From contig NZ_CP134050.1 in the NCBI RefSeq assembly GCF_031583145.1, forward strand, positions 4,763,501-4,827,500: DNA of 64,000 bases, in the 5' to 3' direction. The first letter of the stretch is position 1; the number at the start of each line of letters is the position of its first letter. This document shows positions 52,703-61,697 of the stretch, in pieces. This stretch comes from Brevibacillus brevis. Its GTDB lineage: Bacteria; Bacillota; Bacilli; Brevibacillales; Brevibacillaceae. The notes under the pieces are model-generated. The model had not been told where the DNA came from. It saw nothing but the letters and a program-made list of their open reading frames with translations, and made no database searches. The position numbers and the translations under genes are program-made.

Positions 52703-53095
52703 TCATGGCCGGTATCCGTACATGCCGAAAATCACCATCAAACCAAAGAAAACAATGCCTGCCGGAACCATGGTGAATGCGACTCCTACCTTTTTTGCGG
52801 TCCCTCTCGTTTGCCGAAGCCAGCGGTAGTAGTTGAACAAGAGGATCAGCAAAAAGGGCAGAAAATAAAAGCCCATGGAAATCGAAACCCATTGGCTCTT
52901 TGCGTCCCAGTACGCCGTCGGTACGGGCAGTGCATAGAACTGTCGGCGGATTTCTTTCAGCTGCGTAATAAACACATACGAAAAAGCGCAATAATAAAGC
53001 GTGATGACGGCTTTGTGCCAAAAACAAAATCCATTGGTCGTCCACGTGATCAGCAAAATAATGACGAGCACAAACCACAGCGCCATGTATTCCAC
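52703..53095 (-). CDS. Four-helix membrane protein of unknown function
   Basis: A 130-residue protein with about four hydrophobic segments: ALWFVLVIILLITWTTNGF, AVITLYYCAFSYVFI, ISMGFYFLPFLLILLFNYY and FTMVPAGIVFFGLMVIFGMY. GTG at 53095 has GAGGAGGG six bases upstream. I do not recognise the family. It stands alone between a GNAT gene and tagO. Confidence 0.7.
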   Translation of the reverse strand: MEYMALWFVLVIILLITWTTNGFCFWHKAVITLYYCAFSYVFITQLKEIRRQFYALPVPTAYWDAKSQWVSISMGFYFLPFLLILLFNYYRWLRQTRGTAKKVGVAFTMVPAGIVFFGLMVIFGMYGYRP

Positions 53096-53184
53096 GGGTA
53101 TCCCTCCTCAAAATGGGATTATAGTTGGATCCCGGTTGGCTCATAAGTACCAACTTTTTCTGGTACCCCCCCTCGTGCCATGAG

Positions 53185-53213
53185 TCGACAAATTTTGGAA
53201 TAGTCCCTATAAT
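53185..53213 (+). promoter_or_regulatory. SigA promoter of tagO-like gene
   Basis: TCGACA (53185-53190) and a perfect TATAAT (53208-53213) are exactly 17 bp apart, about 40 bp before the start codon. Confidence 0.8.
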
Positions 53214-53251
53214 AGACATGTAGAAAAACAGCTCTCTATTACTTATAGGAG

Positions 53252-54220
53252 ATGGTTACGATTACATACGCTCTCTCGTTTGTGCTGTCGTTTTGTATCG
53301 TGCTAGTGTTGATTCCCCCTCTGGGCAAGCTTGCCTTTCGTCTCGATTTCGTGGACAAGCCCCGGAAGGACGTGGAACGTAAAATACATCGCGAGCCGAT
53401 CCCGTTGACCGCCAGCTACGCGATCTTCGCCGGATTTGCCGCTTCTTACCTGCTTTTTTCCAAGGAGTCTGCCGTACAGACGACGGCTGTCCTGATCGGC
53501 TCCATGATGCTGCTCGTAATCGGGACCATTGACGACTGGTACAAGACTCAAGGAAAAGACTTCTCGGCCTTGCCGAAAATGATCGTCCAGGTGTCGGCCG
53601 CTGTCGTTGTATACTTGTCGGGGATCACGTTCTCCGGCTTTTACAACCCGTTTAGCGGCGAATACATCCTGCTTCCGGTTTGGCTGCAGTTCATTCTCAC
53701 TATCCTGTGGATTTTTGGCGTCACGACCGTCATCAACTTTTCCGACGGAATGGATGGACTCGCGGGAGGGCTGTCTGCGATCTCTGCCGGAACACTGTTC
53801 GTCGTAGCGTTGACCAAAGGGCAGAGCACCTCCGCCGTCATGGCGATCAGCCTGATCGGTGTATCGCTGGCCTACCTGCGCTACAACAAACCGCCCGCGA
53901 AAATCTTTATGGGAGACGCCGGAGCGACGTTCCTCGGCTTCATTCTCGCCGTGATCGCACTGGATGGAGCTTTCAAGCAGGCTACGCTGCTGTCGCTGTT
54001 CATTCCGATTTTGGCCCTCGGCGTCCCGATTTTCGACAACCTGTTTGTCGTCACCAAGCGATTTCTGCAAGGCAAGCCGATCTACCAGGCCGACGCCAGC
54101 CAGGTGCACTACCGCTTGCTGCGCACGGGACTCAATCCCAAGCAGGTCGTGGCCTTCCTGTGCCTGATCAGCGTTTGCTTCAGCCTGACCTCGATCATCT
54201 TGCTGCTGCTCGGGGTGTAA
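53252..54220 (+). CDS. tagO: Undecaprenyl-phosphate GlcNAc-1-phosphate transferase (TagO/WecA type)
   Basis: A 322-residue membrane enzyme that links UDP-GlcNAc to undecaprenyl phosphate, the first step of wall teichoic acid or other wall polymers. It has about ten helices. Conserved residues are seen in FVDKPRKDVERKIHREPIP, in GTIDDWYKT (the Asp pair), in NFSDGMDGLAGGLSAISAG and in IFMGDAGATFLGF, with the polyprenyl-binding loop after helix eight (FDNLFVVTKRFLQGKPIY). The start is odd: AGGAG directly abuts the ATG at 53252, leaving no spacer, so a slightly later start such as ATT at 53261 is conceivable. A strong terminator follows. Confidence 0.94.
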   Translation: MVTITYALSFVLSFCIVLVLIPPLGKLAFRLDFVDKPRKDVERKIHREPIPLTASYAIFAGFAASYLLFSKESAVQTTAVLIGSMMLLVIGTIDDWYKTQGKDFSALPKMIVQVSAAVVVYLSGITFSGFYNPFSGEYILLPVWLQFILTILWIFGVTTVINFSDGMDGLAGGLSAISAGTLFVVALTKGQSTSAVMAISLIGVSLAYLRYNKPPAKIFMGDAGATFLGFILAVIALDGAFKQATLLSLFIPILALGVPIFDNLFVVTKRFLQGKPIYQADASQVHYRLLRTGLNPKQVVAFLCLISVCFSLTSIILLLLGV

Positions 54221-54251
54221 AATGTTTGAAACTAGACCTGAATCAAATTAC

Positions 54252-54305
54252 AACAGCGGCGACCTAAGACCTGGAAAGAAAGTCTTAGACTCGCCGCTGT
54301 TTTAT
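54252..54305 (+). terminator. Terminator after tagO-like gene
   Basis: AACAGCGGCGA (54252-54262) pairs with TCGCCGCTGTT (54291-54301), with an inner CTAAGAC/GTCTTAG stem, then TTTT. Confidence 0.92.
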
Positions 54306-54328
54306 TACGGGTTCCATTCATTATGGTG

Positions 54329-55081
54329 TTAGTTTTTTTCCATATACCACTTATGGGCATTTGAATACAGAACTTTCTTTGTGCCTGTTTCTCCAAGCGC
54401 TTCAGCGATAAGCTCTATGTCTTCTGCTGCGAATGGGCGTTTTGCTCTTGTCGAAGGAAGGTCCGTGCCAAACAGAAGCGCTTCTGGGTTTTCGGTATAA
54501 ATCCGTTGCAGGGCTTTTTTGACATCAAAATCCACCCTTCCAAACCCTGAAGCTTTGACTTTTACACCTTGGCTGACAAGTCTAAGCAAACCGGGAAACC
54601 CTTCCTCTACCAAACCCAAGTGATCGATGGATACGGCAGGAAGACGTTCAATGATGGGTGACAATTCCTCCAGGTCAGACGAGGCAACGTGTAGTTCTAC
54701 ATGCCATCTCGCCAATTCATAAACTCGTTTTGCCATGGATGCCAACTGATCATGGGAAAGCGAGAGTCCATTAAAGATGTTGAACCGTAACGCTCTAACC
54801 CCTGCTTCCGCTAACTCGATTATTTCTTCATCGGTTGTTTCGTAGGGAAGCTGAACCACCCCAACGAAACCCGCCCCAAGTTGCTTGAGAGCTTCCCTTA
54901 GATAAGATTGGTCGTAGCCTTGATAAGAGGCGGAAACAACCGCTCCACCTACAATATTGAGCGTCTTGGCTCGTTTTGCATATTCATCAAAAGGGAAATA
55001 TTCCGGTAGAAATCCTCGATTGGGTATCAAGGGAAACTTCGGATCAATAATATGAAAATGAGAGTCAAATACCTTTTGCAT
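54329..55081 (-). CDS. Amidohydrolase-family metal-dependent hydrolase
   Basis: A 250-residue TIM-barrel hydrolase of the amidohydrolase-2 group. It starts MQKVFDSHFHIIDPKFPLIP with the HxH metal motif, has AGVRALRFNIFNG, the histidine of ELHVASSD, the histidine of SIDHLGL and the aspartate in LLFGTDLPSTRAKRPF. The nearest well-known enzymes are 2-pyrone-4,6-dicarboxylate lactonase-like hydrolases, so a lactone or acid substrate is plausible. It follows the permease gene with a 9-bp gap. The base composition is clearly more AT-rich than in the flanking genes. Confidence 0.85.
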   Translation of the reverse strand: MQKVFDSHFHIIDPKFPLIPNRGFLPEYFPFDEYAKRAKTLNIVGGAVVSASYQGYDQSYLREALKQLGAGFVGVVQLPYETTDEEIIELAEAGVRALRFNIFNGLSLSHDQLASMAKRVYELARWHVELHVASSDLEELSPIIERLPAVSIDHLGLVEEGFPGLLRLVSQGVKVKASGFGRVDFDVKKALQRIYTENPEALLFGTDLPSTRAKRPFAAEDIELIAEALGETGTKKVLYSNAHKWYMEKN

Positions 55082-55090
55082 AACTACCCC

Positions 55091-56391
55091 CTACAATATA
55101 AACATCAAAATCAGTGTTGCAACAATAGCGAATCCCAATCCTAAAGGCGTCGCTTTATAAAGCAGGTCATTATAGAATTTCCTGGAAACTTCCTCGCTTA
55201 AACCACTGTTGCCCAGTATCAAACTACCGCCTGTAGAAAACGGCGCTAAAGCGGTTGATTGGGCGCCCACAATAATAGCAACTGCTATCAGCGAAGCACT
55301 GTAGCCTGTAGGACCTACGATCCCGGCAATCATAGGGAACATAAGCGGTGCTACAACACCCAAAGTACTACTGAAGATGGACATAATGCCGGCAATGATT
55401 GTCACAGCAATCGGAACAAGAATGGACGGCATATTATTGATCAAAGAAGCTAATAAATCGATTGTACCTGCTTTAACGGCAACATCAATTAACATACCTA
55501 CCCCTGAAACAAGCCATAGTGTATTCCAAGGTACTCTTGCCAATACTTCTTTTGGTTTGTCCTCCGCCAATTTCAATAAGTAAGCCGCGATTGCGAATAC
55601 CACTGCCAGCAAGGTAATGTCCGTACGTGAGTTGATAAAATGAATCGCTTTATTTTCTGGCAGGAAAGTAGCGAGCATCGGTACTCCCAGTACAAATATC
55701 ATCAGAAGGATAATTAAAAAAATATTTACTTTTTGTTTTTTGGAAAAGCCTTCTGGTTTTTAATATTCAATGCAGCAATTTGACTGTTTTTTCTATCAAA
55801 AAACATCAGAATCAACATGATAAAGATAGGATAGATAAAGGAAACAACAAAGATATCCCTTGTCAGAACACTCGCCTGATCAGCCACAGCTGTTTTGCTT
55901 AGCAAAGAGTGAAAGAGCACCCCATGCGCACTGTACATGAAATTCGCACCAGAAAGGGAGCCTAATGAAACAGCGAATGAAGCATGCAATTTATTCATTC
56001 CTGATGATTTGCACAATGCCATTGCAATCGCACCCATGACTGCCACAGAGGTAAAGAAACCGGCACCCATTCCTGAAACCAGCGCTGTAATAAAGTAAAA
56101 AATGAGAGGCAGCCATTTTGTGTGTTTTTGAAATCGATACAGTAAAAAATGAGCGATTTTTTCCAAAGTACCATTCACGACTGCAAAATTAAAGAAGAGC
56201 GCTAAGGTGAAAATAACCAGGAATAATTTTGTTGGGAATGTATCCAATAAATCATTGACTGACATTCCCAAAACAAAGCAGCCGATCAAATAAGCAAAGG
56301 CTAAAGCAACCAAACCCGTATTAATGTTAAGCTTTTCCCCCAGATAGATCGAGATAATAATAGCCAGTATGATTAAAATAGAATATAACAT
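55091..56391 (-). pseudogene. MatC-like dicarboxylate permease split by a -1 frame change
   Basis: Two adjacent frames together encode one permease of about 430 residues. The first part (56391 to 55726) starts MLYSILIILAIIISIYLGEK and resembles the MatC N-terminal region with six helices; the second part (55702 to 55091) begins before MIFVLGVPMLATFLPENKAI and supplies the other half, including STLGVVAPLMFPMIAGIVGP and APFSTGGSLILGNSGL. Reading back, the second frame continues to the A-run at 55735-55741, where a shift of one base joins the two parts. It is either an indel in a homopolymer, a sequencing error, or a -1 programmed frameshift. It lies between a GntR regulator and an amidohydrolase, so the three probably import and process one acid. 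Confidence 0.8.
55735..55741 (-). other. Slippery heptamer A-AAA-AAC at the permease frame junction
   Basis: On the minus strand the zero-frame codons are CCA AAA AAC, so the heptamer has the exact phase of a -1 slippery site. Slipping back one base continues as CAA AAA GTA into the second permease frame; without slippage the ribosome stops at TAA three codons later (55726-55728). No strong downstream hairpin is evident. Confidence 0.6.
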
Positions 56392-56493
56392 AGCTCCTCC
56401 TCCATATCTCTACCGCTTGTATCATAGGCATTGTGTTCTTTACTGAGAGTAATCCGTATTTCTAGAACCCCGATCTTCCTAACATATTTTTTC

Positions 56494-57219
56494 TTATTCT
56501 AAACGTAATACGGATTTGTATTTGTACATGTCTCCACGATAGGAAGAAGTCCCTGTGAGGACGCAACATTTTTTTGCTCGTAAGTCAACACTTCTATACA
56601 AAATGGGGGAACCTGCGGAAATCCCAAGAATTTCCGAAACCTCTTCACTAGCCAGAACTGCTTCTATTTCAATTTCTCCTTCTGTAAGCGACATGTTGAA
56701 TTTATTGAAAAATAGATGTGAGAAAGAATAATGAACATATTCTTCATCCGTAATTTGTTCCCCATACTTTTTTAAAAGATAACGGTTATCGATAACAACC
56801 GGGATCCCCTCTGAAAGACGTAAACGCTTTACCTGATAAACCTCTTCTCCAGGTTCTACCCCCAATTTTGCATCTACCCCTTCTGGACATGGTACGGGTC
56901 CCCGAGATAGCAGCTTAACATGAAAGCTTTTTTCCAAATACCACCCTTGAAAGAAAGTATCCAACTTGGCAATATCGGTTTGTAATTTGTCTTTTCGAAC
57001 GATAAATGTGCCTTTTCCTTGGATCCGTTTTAAAAGCCCTTCTTTTACAAGCAATTGAACTGCCTGACGAATAGTCATTCTAGAGACTTCAAACATTTTT
57101 ATCAGTTCATCATCGCTTAGGAATTTGTCTTTTCCCTCTTTGGTTAATTCTTCTACTTTTGCCCTTAAATGTTCTGCAATCTGAGCATATTTCGGAATAG
57201 GCAACTCGTCATTAATCAT
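56494..57219 (-). CDS. GntR/HutC-family transcriptional regulator
   Basis: A 241-residue regulator. The winged helix is in PKYAQIAEHLRAKVEELTK and MFEVSRMTIRQAVQLLVKEG, followed by QGKGTFIVRKDK and a UTRA ligand domain (YQVKRLRLSEGIPVVIDNRY, FNMSLTEGEIEIEAVLASEE). It is encoded upstream of the permease and hydrolase on the same strand, so it likely represses them until the transported acid is present. The 102-bp gap before the permease gene could hold the target site. Base composition is AT-rich like the two genes it precedes. Confidence 0.92.
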   Translation of the reverse strand: MINDELPIPKYAQIAEHLRAKVEELTKEGKDKFLSDDELIKMFEVSRMTIRQAVQLLVKEGLLKRIQGKGTFIVRKDKLQTDIAKLDTFFQGWYLEKSFHVKLLSRGPVPCPEGVDAKLGVEPGEEVYQVKRLRLSEGIPVVIDNRYLLKKYGEQITDEEYVHYSFSHLFFNKFNMSLTEGEIEIEAVLASEEVSEILGISAGSPILYRSVDLRAKKCCVLTGTSSYRGDMYKYKSVLRLE

Positions 57220-57276
57220 AGGTTTCCTCCCATTTATAGGCCTAGATAACGTTTACAAAAGCAACCGCTTTCATCT

Positions 57277-57292
57277 AGTCATCTAGATGACT
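57277..57292. promoter_or_regulatory. Candidate GntR operator
   Basis: AGTCATCTAGATGACT is a perfect 16-bp palindrome, with another TCATCTAG overlapping it upstream. It lies about 60 bp before the GntR start and is a likely autoregulatory site. The rest of the gap 57293-57493 holds no recognisable gene. Confidence 0.65.
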
Positions 57293-57493
57293 TTAGTTAT
57301 CTTACAACTTTGTTTAATTCGTGTCAATCTTCAGTTTAGTCCTTATAAACTATATCATTCCCCGAGCCCATGGGTTCTATTCCCTTTCATCCATTCCAAC
57401 CAAAGGAGAATAACGCCCTCCTTTTTCATTCACTCGCATTTATGGCGCATCGGCAGTCTCATATTTTTGTTTTCAACGAACAAAAGCAGCCAT

Positions 57494-57534
57494 AAAAAAA
57501 TGCCGCTCGGCTCTGTAGCCTGCGGCATTTTTGC
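57494..57534 (-). terminator. Terminator after KapD-like gene
   Basis: AAATGCCGC (57498-57506) pairs with GCGGCATTT (57522-57530); the minus strand continues with seven T. Confidence 0.9.
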
Positions 57535-57554
57535 TGTTTTTGCGTCCTCCGTAC

Positions 57555-58277
57555 TCAGGGCTGCTCCACCACTGCTTTTTCCGCCGCCTGCTCGAGCTGC
57601 TTTTTGTGCTGCTGGAGGCATGCTTGGCACTTTCGGCTCTTGCGGCCAAACTCGGTGTAATACTTGCTTTTTTTGCAAGACCGGCACGTGATGTACAGCG
57701 AACTGGACAGGTTGTAGTTTTCCACCGGCGTATTTTTCACCAGATGCACGTCCTTGTTGAATTTGACCAAAAGATGGGCCGTATGTATCGCATCGACAAG
57801 AGCGGAGTGAAGCCTGCCCTCCTGCACGATTCCCGCGGCGTCGATGGCGTCCTTCAGACTCATTTGCTTGCGGTCGGCCAGCATCATGCTGATGGGCGGC
57901 TGGATGTCGTTGTAGTTGCGCAGCCAGCCAAACTCGATCCCGAACCGAGCGCAGTGCTCAATCATCAAGCGCTTGTCGTCCATCCCCCACGAGCACAAGT
58001 AAAAATCCTCATCCTCCCCGATCCACTCAAGAAAAGCGGAAAAGGCCCTGCGGAACGGAATGAACGTCGGCATGTTGTCCTTGTCCAAACCGACAAATTT
58101 GCGAGTCCGCTCGGTAATCCTGCGCTCGATCGCAGGAAACGTGTATCGCTGAAACGTATCCACCTCGACCCCGTTTTTGCCAGGCACGATCTTGGCCGCC
58201 CCGATCTCGATGATTTCCGGTATCTTATCGCGTTGATGAGTCAAAGTCGTTTCCAGGTCAAATACGATGATTTGCAT
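57555..58277 (-). CDS. DEDDh 3'-5' exonuclease, KapD-like, with C-terminal zinc ribbon
   Basis: A 240-residue exonuclease. The ATG at 58277 is used, giving MQIIVFDLETTLTHQRDKIP; the frame extends 63 codons upstream but that part is not family-like and overlaps a repeat fragment. Exo I is VFDLETT (Asp7, Glu9), Exo II lies around YLCSWGMDDKRLM, and Exo III is LHSALVDAIHTAHLL with the DEDDh His and Asp. The last 50 residues have two Cys pairs (ITCRSCKKS and RKCQACLQQ), a zinc ribbon. B. subtilis KapD, an inhibitor of the KinA sporulation route, has the same exonuclease fold but is shorter. Confidence 0.85.
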   Translation of the reverse strand: MQIIVFDLETTLTHQRDKIPEIIEIGAAKIVPGKNGVEVDTFQRYTFPAIERRITERTRKFVGLDKDNMPTFIPFRRAFSAFLEWIGEDEDFYLCSWGMDDKRLMIEHCARFGIEFGWLRNYNDIQPPISMMLADRKQMSLKDAIDAAGIVQEGRLHSALVDAIHTAHLLVKFNKDVHLVKNTPVENYNLSSSLYITCRSCKKSKYYTEFGRKSRKCQACLQQHKKQLEQAAEKAVVEQP

Positions 58278-58431
58278 GAACGGTTCACATCCTAAGAGTA
58301 TTCCTGCTCTCTCTATTATGACAGGGAAGTGGGAGGAAAAGCAAAGAAAGGAAGCGAACCGCTCCCCCCTCCATTTTGATATTCTGAGCGCCCCTCTCCT
58401 TTTTCCGCCCCCGCTGCGCCCCAAGAGCCAC

Positions 58432-58455
58432 AGCGTTTTCTCCTTTTTCCGCCCC
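58432..58455. repeat. Dispersed fragment of the 351-bp repeat
   Basis: AGCGTTTTCTCCTTTTTCCG and the four following C match the complement of the start of the repeat units (near 11064-11087) in 23 of 24 positions. A second, weaker copy of the CTCCTTTTTCCGCCCC part lies at 58395-58411. It sits between the exonuclease and the CocE-type gene. Confidence 0.6.
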
Positions 58456-58472
58456 TGAGGCAGCATTTTCGA

Positions 58473-60623
58473 TTAAAGAGGGCTTTTCAGCACTGGCAGT
58501 CTGATCTGGCTCGGATACCTCCCATCATGGTAAACCGTCTGCTCCGCGACGATCGACTCCGTCTCCGTCGCCAGATCCCTTCCCGTATTCGGATTTGGAA
58601 ACGAGAAGTTTTCGGCCCCCGAAGTGACCGAGACCCGAATCCGATGGCCCTTTTGAAAGACGTTGGCGATTTTGGTCATCCGGATCTCGTAGCGCTCGAT
58701 TTGTCTCGGCTCCAGCAGCTCCGGCTTCTCGAACGAATGGCGATAGCGCGCGCAGATGATTCCGTCCGAGAGGCGGATGGAATTGCCCTGTTCGTCCACA
58801 TCGCACAGCCGTACCAGCCAGTCCGTGTCTCGAGCGGACGAGGAAGCGTACAGGACCGCCGAAATTTCACCGGCGATGGCCAGATCTTCCTCCAGCGGCT
58901 CCGAGGTGTACACGAGCACGTCCGACCGCTTTTCCACTTCCCGATAGTTTTCCGGAACGCTGTTCTCGTTTTCCGACAAATCCAGCAGGTACGGGGCCGC
59001 ATCCTCAGGATCGTACGAGTAGGTATCTGCAGGATCATCCTCCGGTACGGAGAATGACAAGGTCCCGTCTCCTCCGCTCGTATTGGCCCGTCCGCCGCTG
59101 CTGAGGTACAAACTGACGTTTTGGGCCTCCGCAGGCGGCCAGCTTTCCGATGTCTTCCACTCGTTTTCGCCGACCATGTAGTACTCGACCCGCGGCTCTC
59201 TGTCTACACCGTTATCTATCCCCTTCAAATAACGGTCAAACCAGCGCAGCTGCGTGACGTCCAGATCGTAGCGGATCGCGTTGTTGCCAAACGGCACGTC
59301 GTGAATTTCCCGCGTCGTATTCGCCTTGTGGTACCACGGTCCGAGGATGAGGCGAGCATGCTCGGGCACATTGCGGGAGACGATTTCCCACGATTCGCTC
59401 GTTCCCATGCCATTGTCGTCATACCAGCCGGAAACGAGCAGCGCTGGCACCTTCACCCGATCGGCAAACCGCTTCCAGTCGGACTGCGCCCAGAAGTCAT
59501 CCCCATCCGGATGCTCCATCCACTTCGTCCAAAACGGGATTTCCTTGCCCAGCACTTTTTGGGGAATTTCCTTGATGGGACGCACCTTGATGACCTCGTT
59601 CCAGTCGTCGCGGAAAAGCGCGGCGACGTTTCGCCGCTTTTCCGCCATCATGAAAATCCACGAGAGACCGCCCAGGATCGTTCCGCCTTTGCGGGGAATG
59701 TCCACGTACGGCGTCCCTACGGTCACGTAGCTCAGGATCGCTTTCAGGTGCGGGTTGCCGCTGGCTGCAGCCGCCCATTGCACATAGCCGACATACGAGC
59801 CGCCCAGCATCCCGACATTCCCGTCTGACCAATCCTGGCGGGCGATCCAGTCGAGCGTGTCGTCGCCGTCCTCTCGCTCATGGACGAGCGGAATCCATTC
59901 TCCCTCGGAGTCTTCCCGTCCCCGCGTGTCCTGCACGACCAGGGCATAGCCGCGGGCTACGAACGGTAAGCGGCGGAAAATACCATCCAGCCGACCGTAC
60001 GGAGTGCGCATCAAAATGGTCGGGACGCGCTCGCCCTCCCGCAAGCCTGCCGGCAGCCACACCTCTGTCGCGAGGCGAACGCCATCTCTCATCGGGACGT
60101 CGTGTCTTCCCAAATGCAGGACGCCGTGGCTCGGCGGGGACAAAAGCGGATCCTGCCACAGCTTGAGCGGAGTCACGTCCTCCCAGCCCGCTTTTGCCAG
60201 GACGACGCTGTCACCGCGCCCGGTCAGGACGAATGCGATCACTTCGTTGCCCGAGATGATCAGGTCGATGGGCTGTTTGGCTTCCCGGACTGCCCATATC
60301 CAGGCCTGCTTTCTCTCTCCGAAGGCGACGCCCTCGATCTGCTCATGACGACGGTAATGGCCGCCGCCAGTGGAATAGACGACCTCCTCCTTGTCCCAGT
60401 CGATCCGCTTCCATTCCGCGAGCTTTTGTCCCAGCTCGGTAAGCGGGAGCTCATAGCCGGCATTCCCTTCGTCCATCTGGACAAACGGGCCAACTGCCGC
60501 CTGCGGGGCGTCCCATCCCGTGCGCCTGTGCCAGACTCCTGCCTCGTCATAGCGGATCTCGGCCGTCAGGATGCCGGATTGATAGTAGCCAAAGACTGCT
60601 TCTTCCAGTGGATGGTGCTGCAT
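58473..60623 (-). CDS. CocE/NonD-family hydrolase (X-Pro dipeptidyl-peptidase type)
   Basis: A 716-residue serine hydrolase. After a 170-residue N-terminal region come the alpha/beta hydrolase domain, with DVPMRDGVRLATEVWLP, the nucleophile serine in GMLGGSYVGYVQW, the aspartate in LLVSGWYDDNGMG and the histidine in LILGPWYHKANT, and a C-terminal jelly-roll (PEDAAPYLLDLSE, HRIRVSVTSGAENFSFPNPN). The catalytic and C-terminal order matches cocaine esterase and PepX-like peptidases. No signal peptide is seen. It is last in an operon with a dipeptidase, regulator and RidA protein, so a peptide-like or acylated substrate is probable. Confidence 0.9.
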   Translation of the reverse strand: MQHHPLEEAVFGYYQSGILTAEIRYDEAGVWHRRTGWDAPQAAVGPFVQMDEGNAGYELPLTELGQKLAEWKRIDWDKEEVVYSTGGGHYRRHEQIEGVAFGERKQAWIWAVREAKQPIDLIISGNEVIAFVLTGRGDSVVLAKAGWEDVTPLKLWQDPLLSPPSHGVLHLGRHDVPMRDGVRLATEVWLPAGLREGERVPTILMRTPYGRLDGIFRRLPFVARGYALVVQDTRGREDSEGEWIPLVHEREDGDDTLDWIARQDWSDGNVGMLGGSYVGYVQWAAAASGNPHLKAILSYVTVGTPYVDIPRKGGTILGGLSWIFMMAEKRRNVAALFRDDWNEVIKVRPIKEIPQKVLGKEIPFWTKWMEHPDGDDFWAQSDWKRFADRVKVPALLVSGWYDDNGMGTSESWEIVSRNVPEHARLILGPWYHKANTTREIHDVPFGNNAIRYDLDVTQLRWFDRYLKGIDNGVDREPRVEYYMVGENEWKTSESWPPAEAQNVSLYLSSGGRANTSGGDGTLSFSVPEDDPADTYSYDPEDAAPYLLDLSENENSVPENYREVEKRSDVLVYTSEPLEEDLAIAGEISAVLYASSSARDTDWLVRLCDVDEQGNSIRLSDGIICARYRHSFEKPELLEPRQIERYEIRMTKIANVFQKGHRIRVSVTSGAENFSFPNPNTGRDLATETESIVAEQTVYHDGRYPSQIRLPVLKSPL

Positions 60624-60648
60624 GCCGATTTCCCCCTGTTCGCTCTCC

Positions 60649-61692
60649 CTACTTCCACACTTCCTCGTAAATCCTCAGGAAATTGCCGCCAAGGATTCCT
60701 TCGATTTCTTCGTCCTTGTAGCCGCGCTTCATCAGTTCCCGGGTAAGATCCGGCATGGCCGCATGCGTCTTGACGACATCAAACGGCATCTCTTTCACCT
60801 TGGCGATTTTGTCCAAGGGCAAATATTTGGTCAGATCGTCGCACAAATCAAGCCCAAGTCCGATATGCTTCGCACCGACCAGCTTTTTCATATGGTCCAC
60901 GTGGTCGACCAGCGCTTCGATCGTCGCCCTGGCACTTTCGCTTGCGGTAAACATGCTGCTTGCATTTACTCCGATCAGCCCGTCCTTGAGAGCGATCGCC
61001 TTGATCTGGTCGTCCGTCAAATTCCGCATCGTCGGGACAAGGCTGCGGCAGTTGGAATGCGAAGCGATCACAGGCTTCTCGGAAAACTCCATGACGTCCC
61101 AGAAGCCTTCGTCGTTCAGATGACTTACGTCGATGACCATCCCCAGCTTCTCCGCTTCCGCGATCAGGCTGACGCCAAAATCGGTGAGGCCGCCCTTCTT
61201 CCCCTCCCGCACCGGTGCGAAAAAGCTGCCGTCTCCGGCAAAATTGCGCCTGCTCCAGACCAGTCCCAGCTTGCGGACGCCCAGCTCGTAAAAGACGCGC
61301 AGCAGACTAAGATCGTTGTAAAGCGGATCCGCCCCTTCCAGCGACAGGATGAAGGATACCTTTTGCTCCGCTCGTGCCCGGCGCAAATCGCTGACGTTCC
61401 TGGCGATGACGATGCGCTCCGGCGACTCCGCCGCCTCTGCGTGCAGGGCGCTGACCTGGTTCAGCGCTTTGCGCAAAGCCATCTCCGGCACGTAAGCATC
61501 CTCTACGTACACCGCCGCAACGATGGTGTGAACACCGCCAGCCGCAAAGCGCGGCAAGTAATCCGTCTCGATCATTTTCGTGCGTCCGTAACCGCGCTGG
61601 ATTTCCACATCCATCAACAGGTCAAAATGTCCGTCCAGCACATGGACACGATCATGAAACTGCCGCGCCTGCTCTCGGGTTGCTTCTGACAT
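60649..61692 (-). CDS. Membrane-dipeptidase-like metallopeptidase (M19)
   Basis: A 347-residue peptidase of the renal dipeptidase family, which cleaves dipeptides including D-amino acid ones. ATG at 61692 has GGGAG nine bases upstream; an ATG three codons earlier has no spacer. The metal motif is in VLDGHFDLLMDVEI, others in FILSLEGADPLYNDL, VIDVSHLNDEGFWDV and VIASHSNCRSL. It lacks a signal peptide, so it acts in the cytoplasm. It lies between a regulator and the CocE-type hydrolase. Confidence 0.93.
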   Translation of the reverse strand: MSEATREQARQFHDRVHVLDGHFDLLMDVEIQRGYGRTKMIETDYLPRFAAGGVHTIVAAVYVEDAYVPEMALRKALNQVSALHAEAAESPERIVIARNVSDLRRARAEQKVSFILSLEGADPLYNDLSLLRVFYELGVRKLGLVWSRRNFAGDGSFFAPVREGKKGGLTDFGVSLIAEAEKLGMVIDVSHLNDEGFWDVMEFSEKPVIASHSNCRSLVPTMRNLTDDQIKAIALKDGLIGVNASSMFTASESARATIEALVDHVDHMKKLVGAKHIGLGLDLCDDLTKYLPLDKIAKVKEMPFDVVKTHAAMPDLTRELMKRGYKDEEIEGILGGNFLRIYEEVWK

Positions 61693-61697
61693 CGAGC

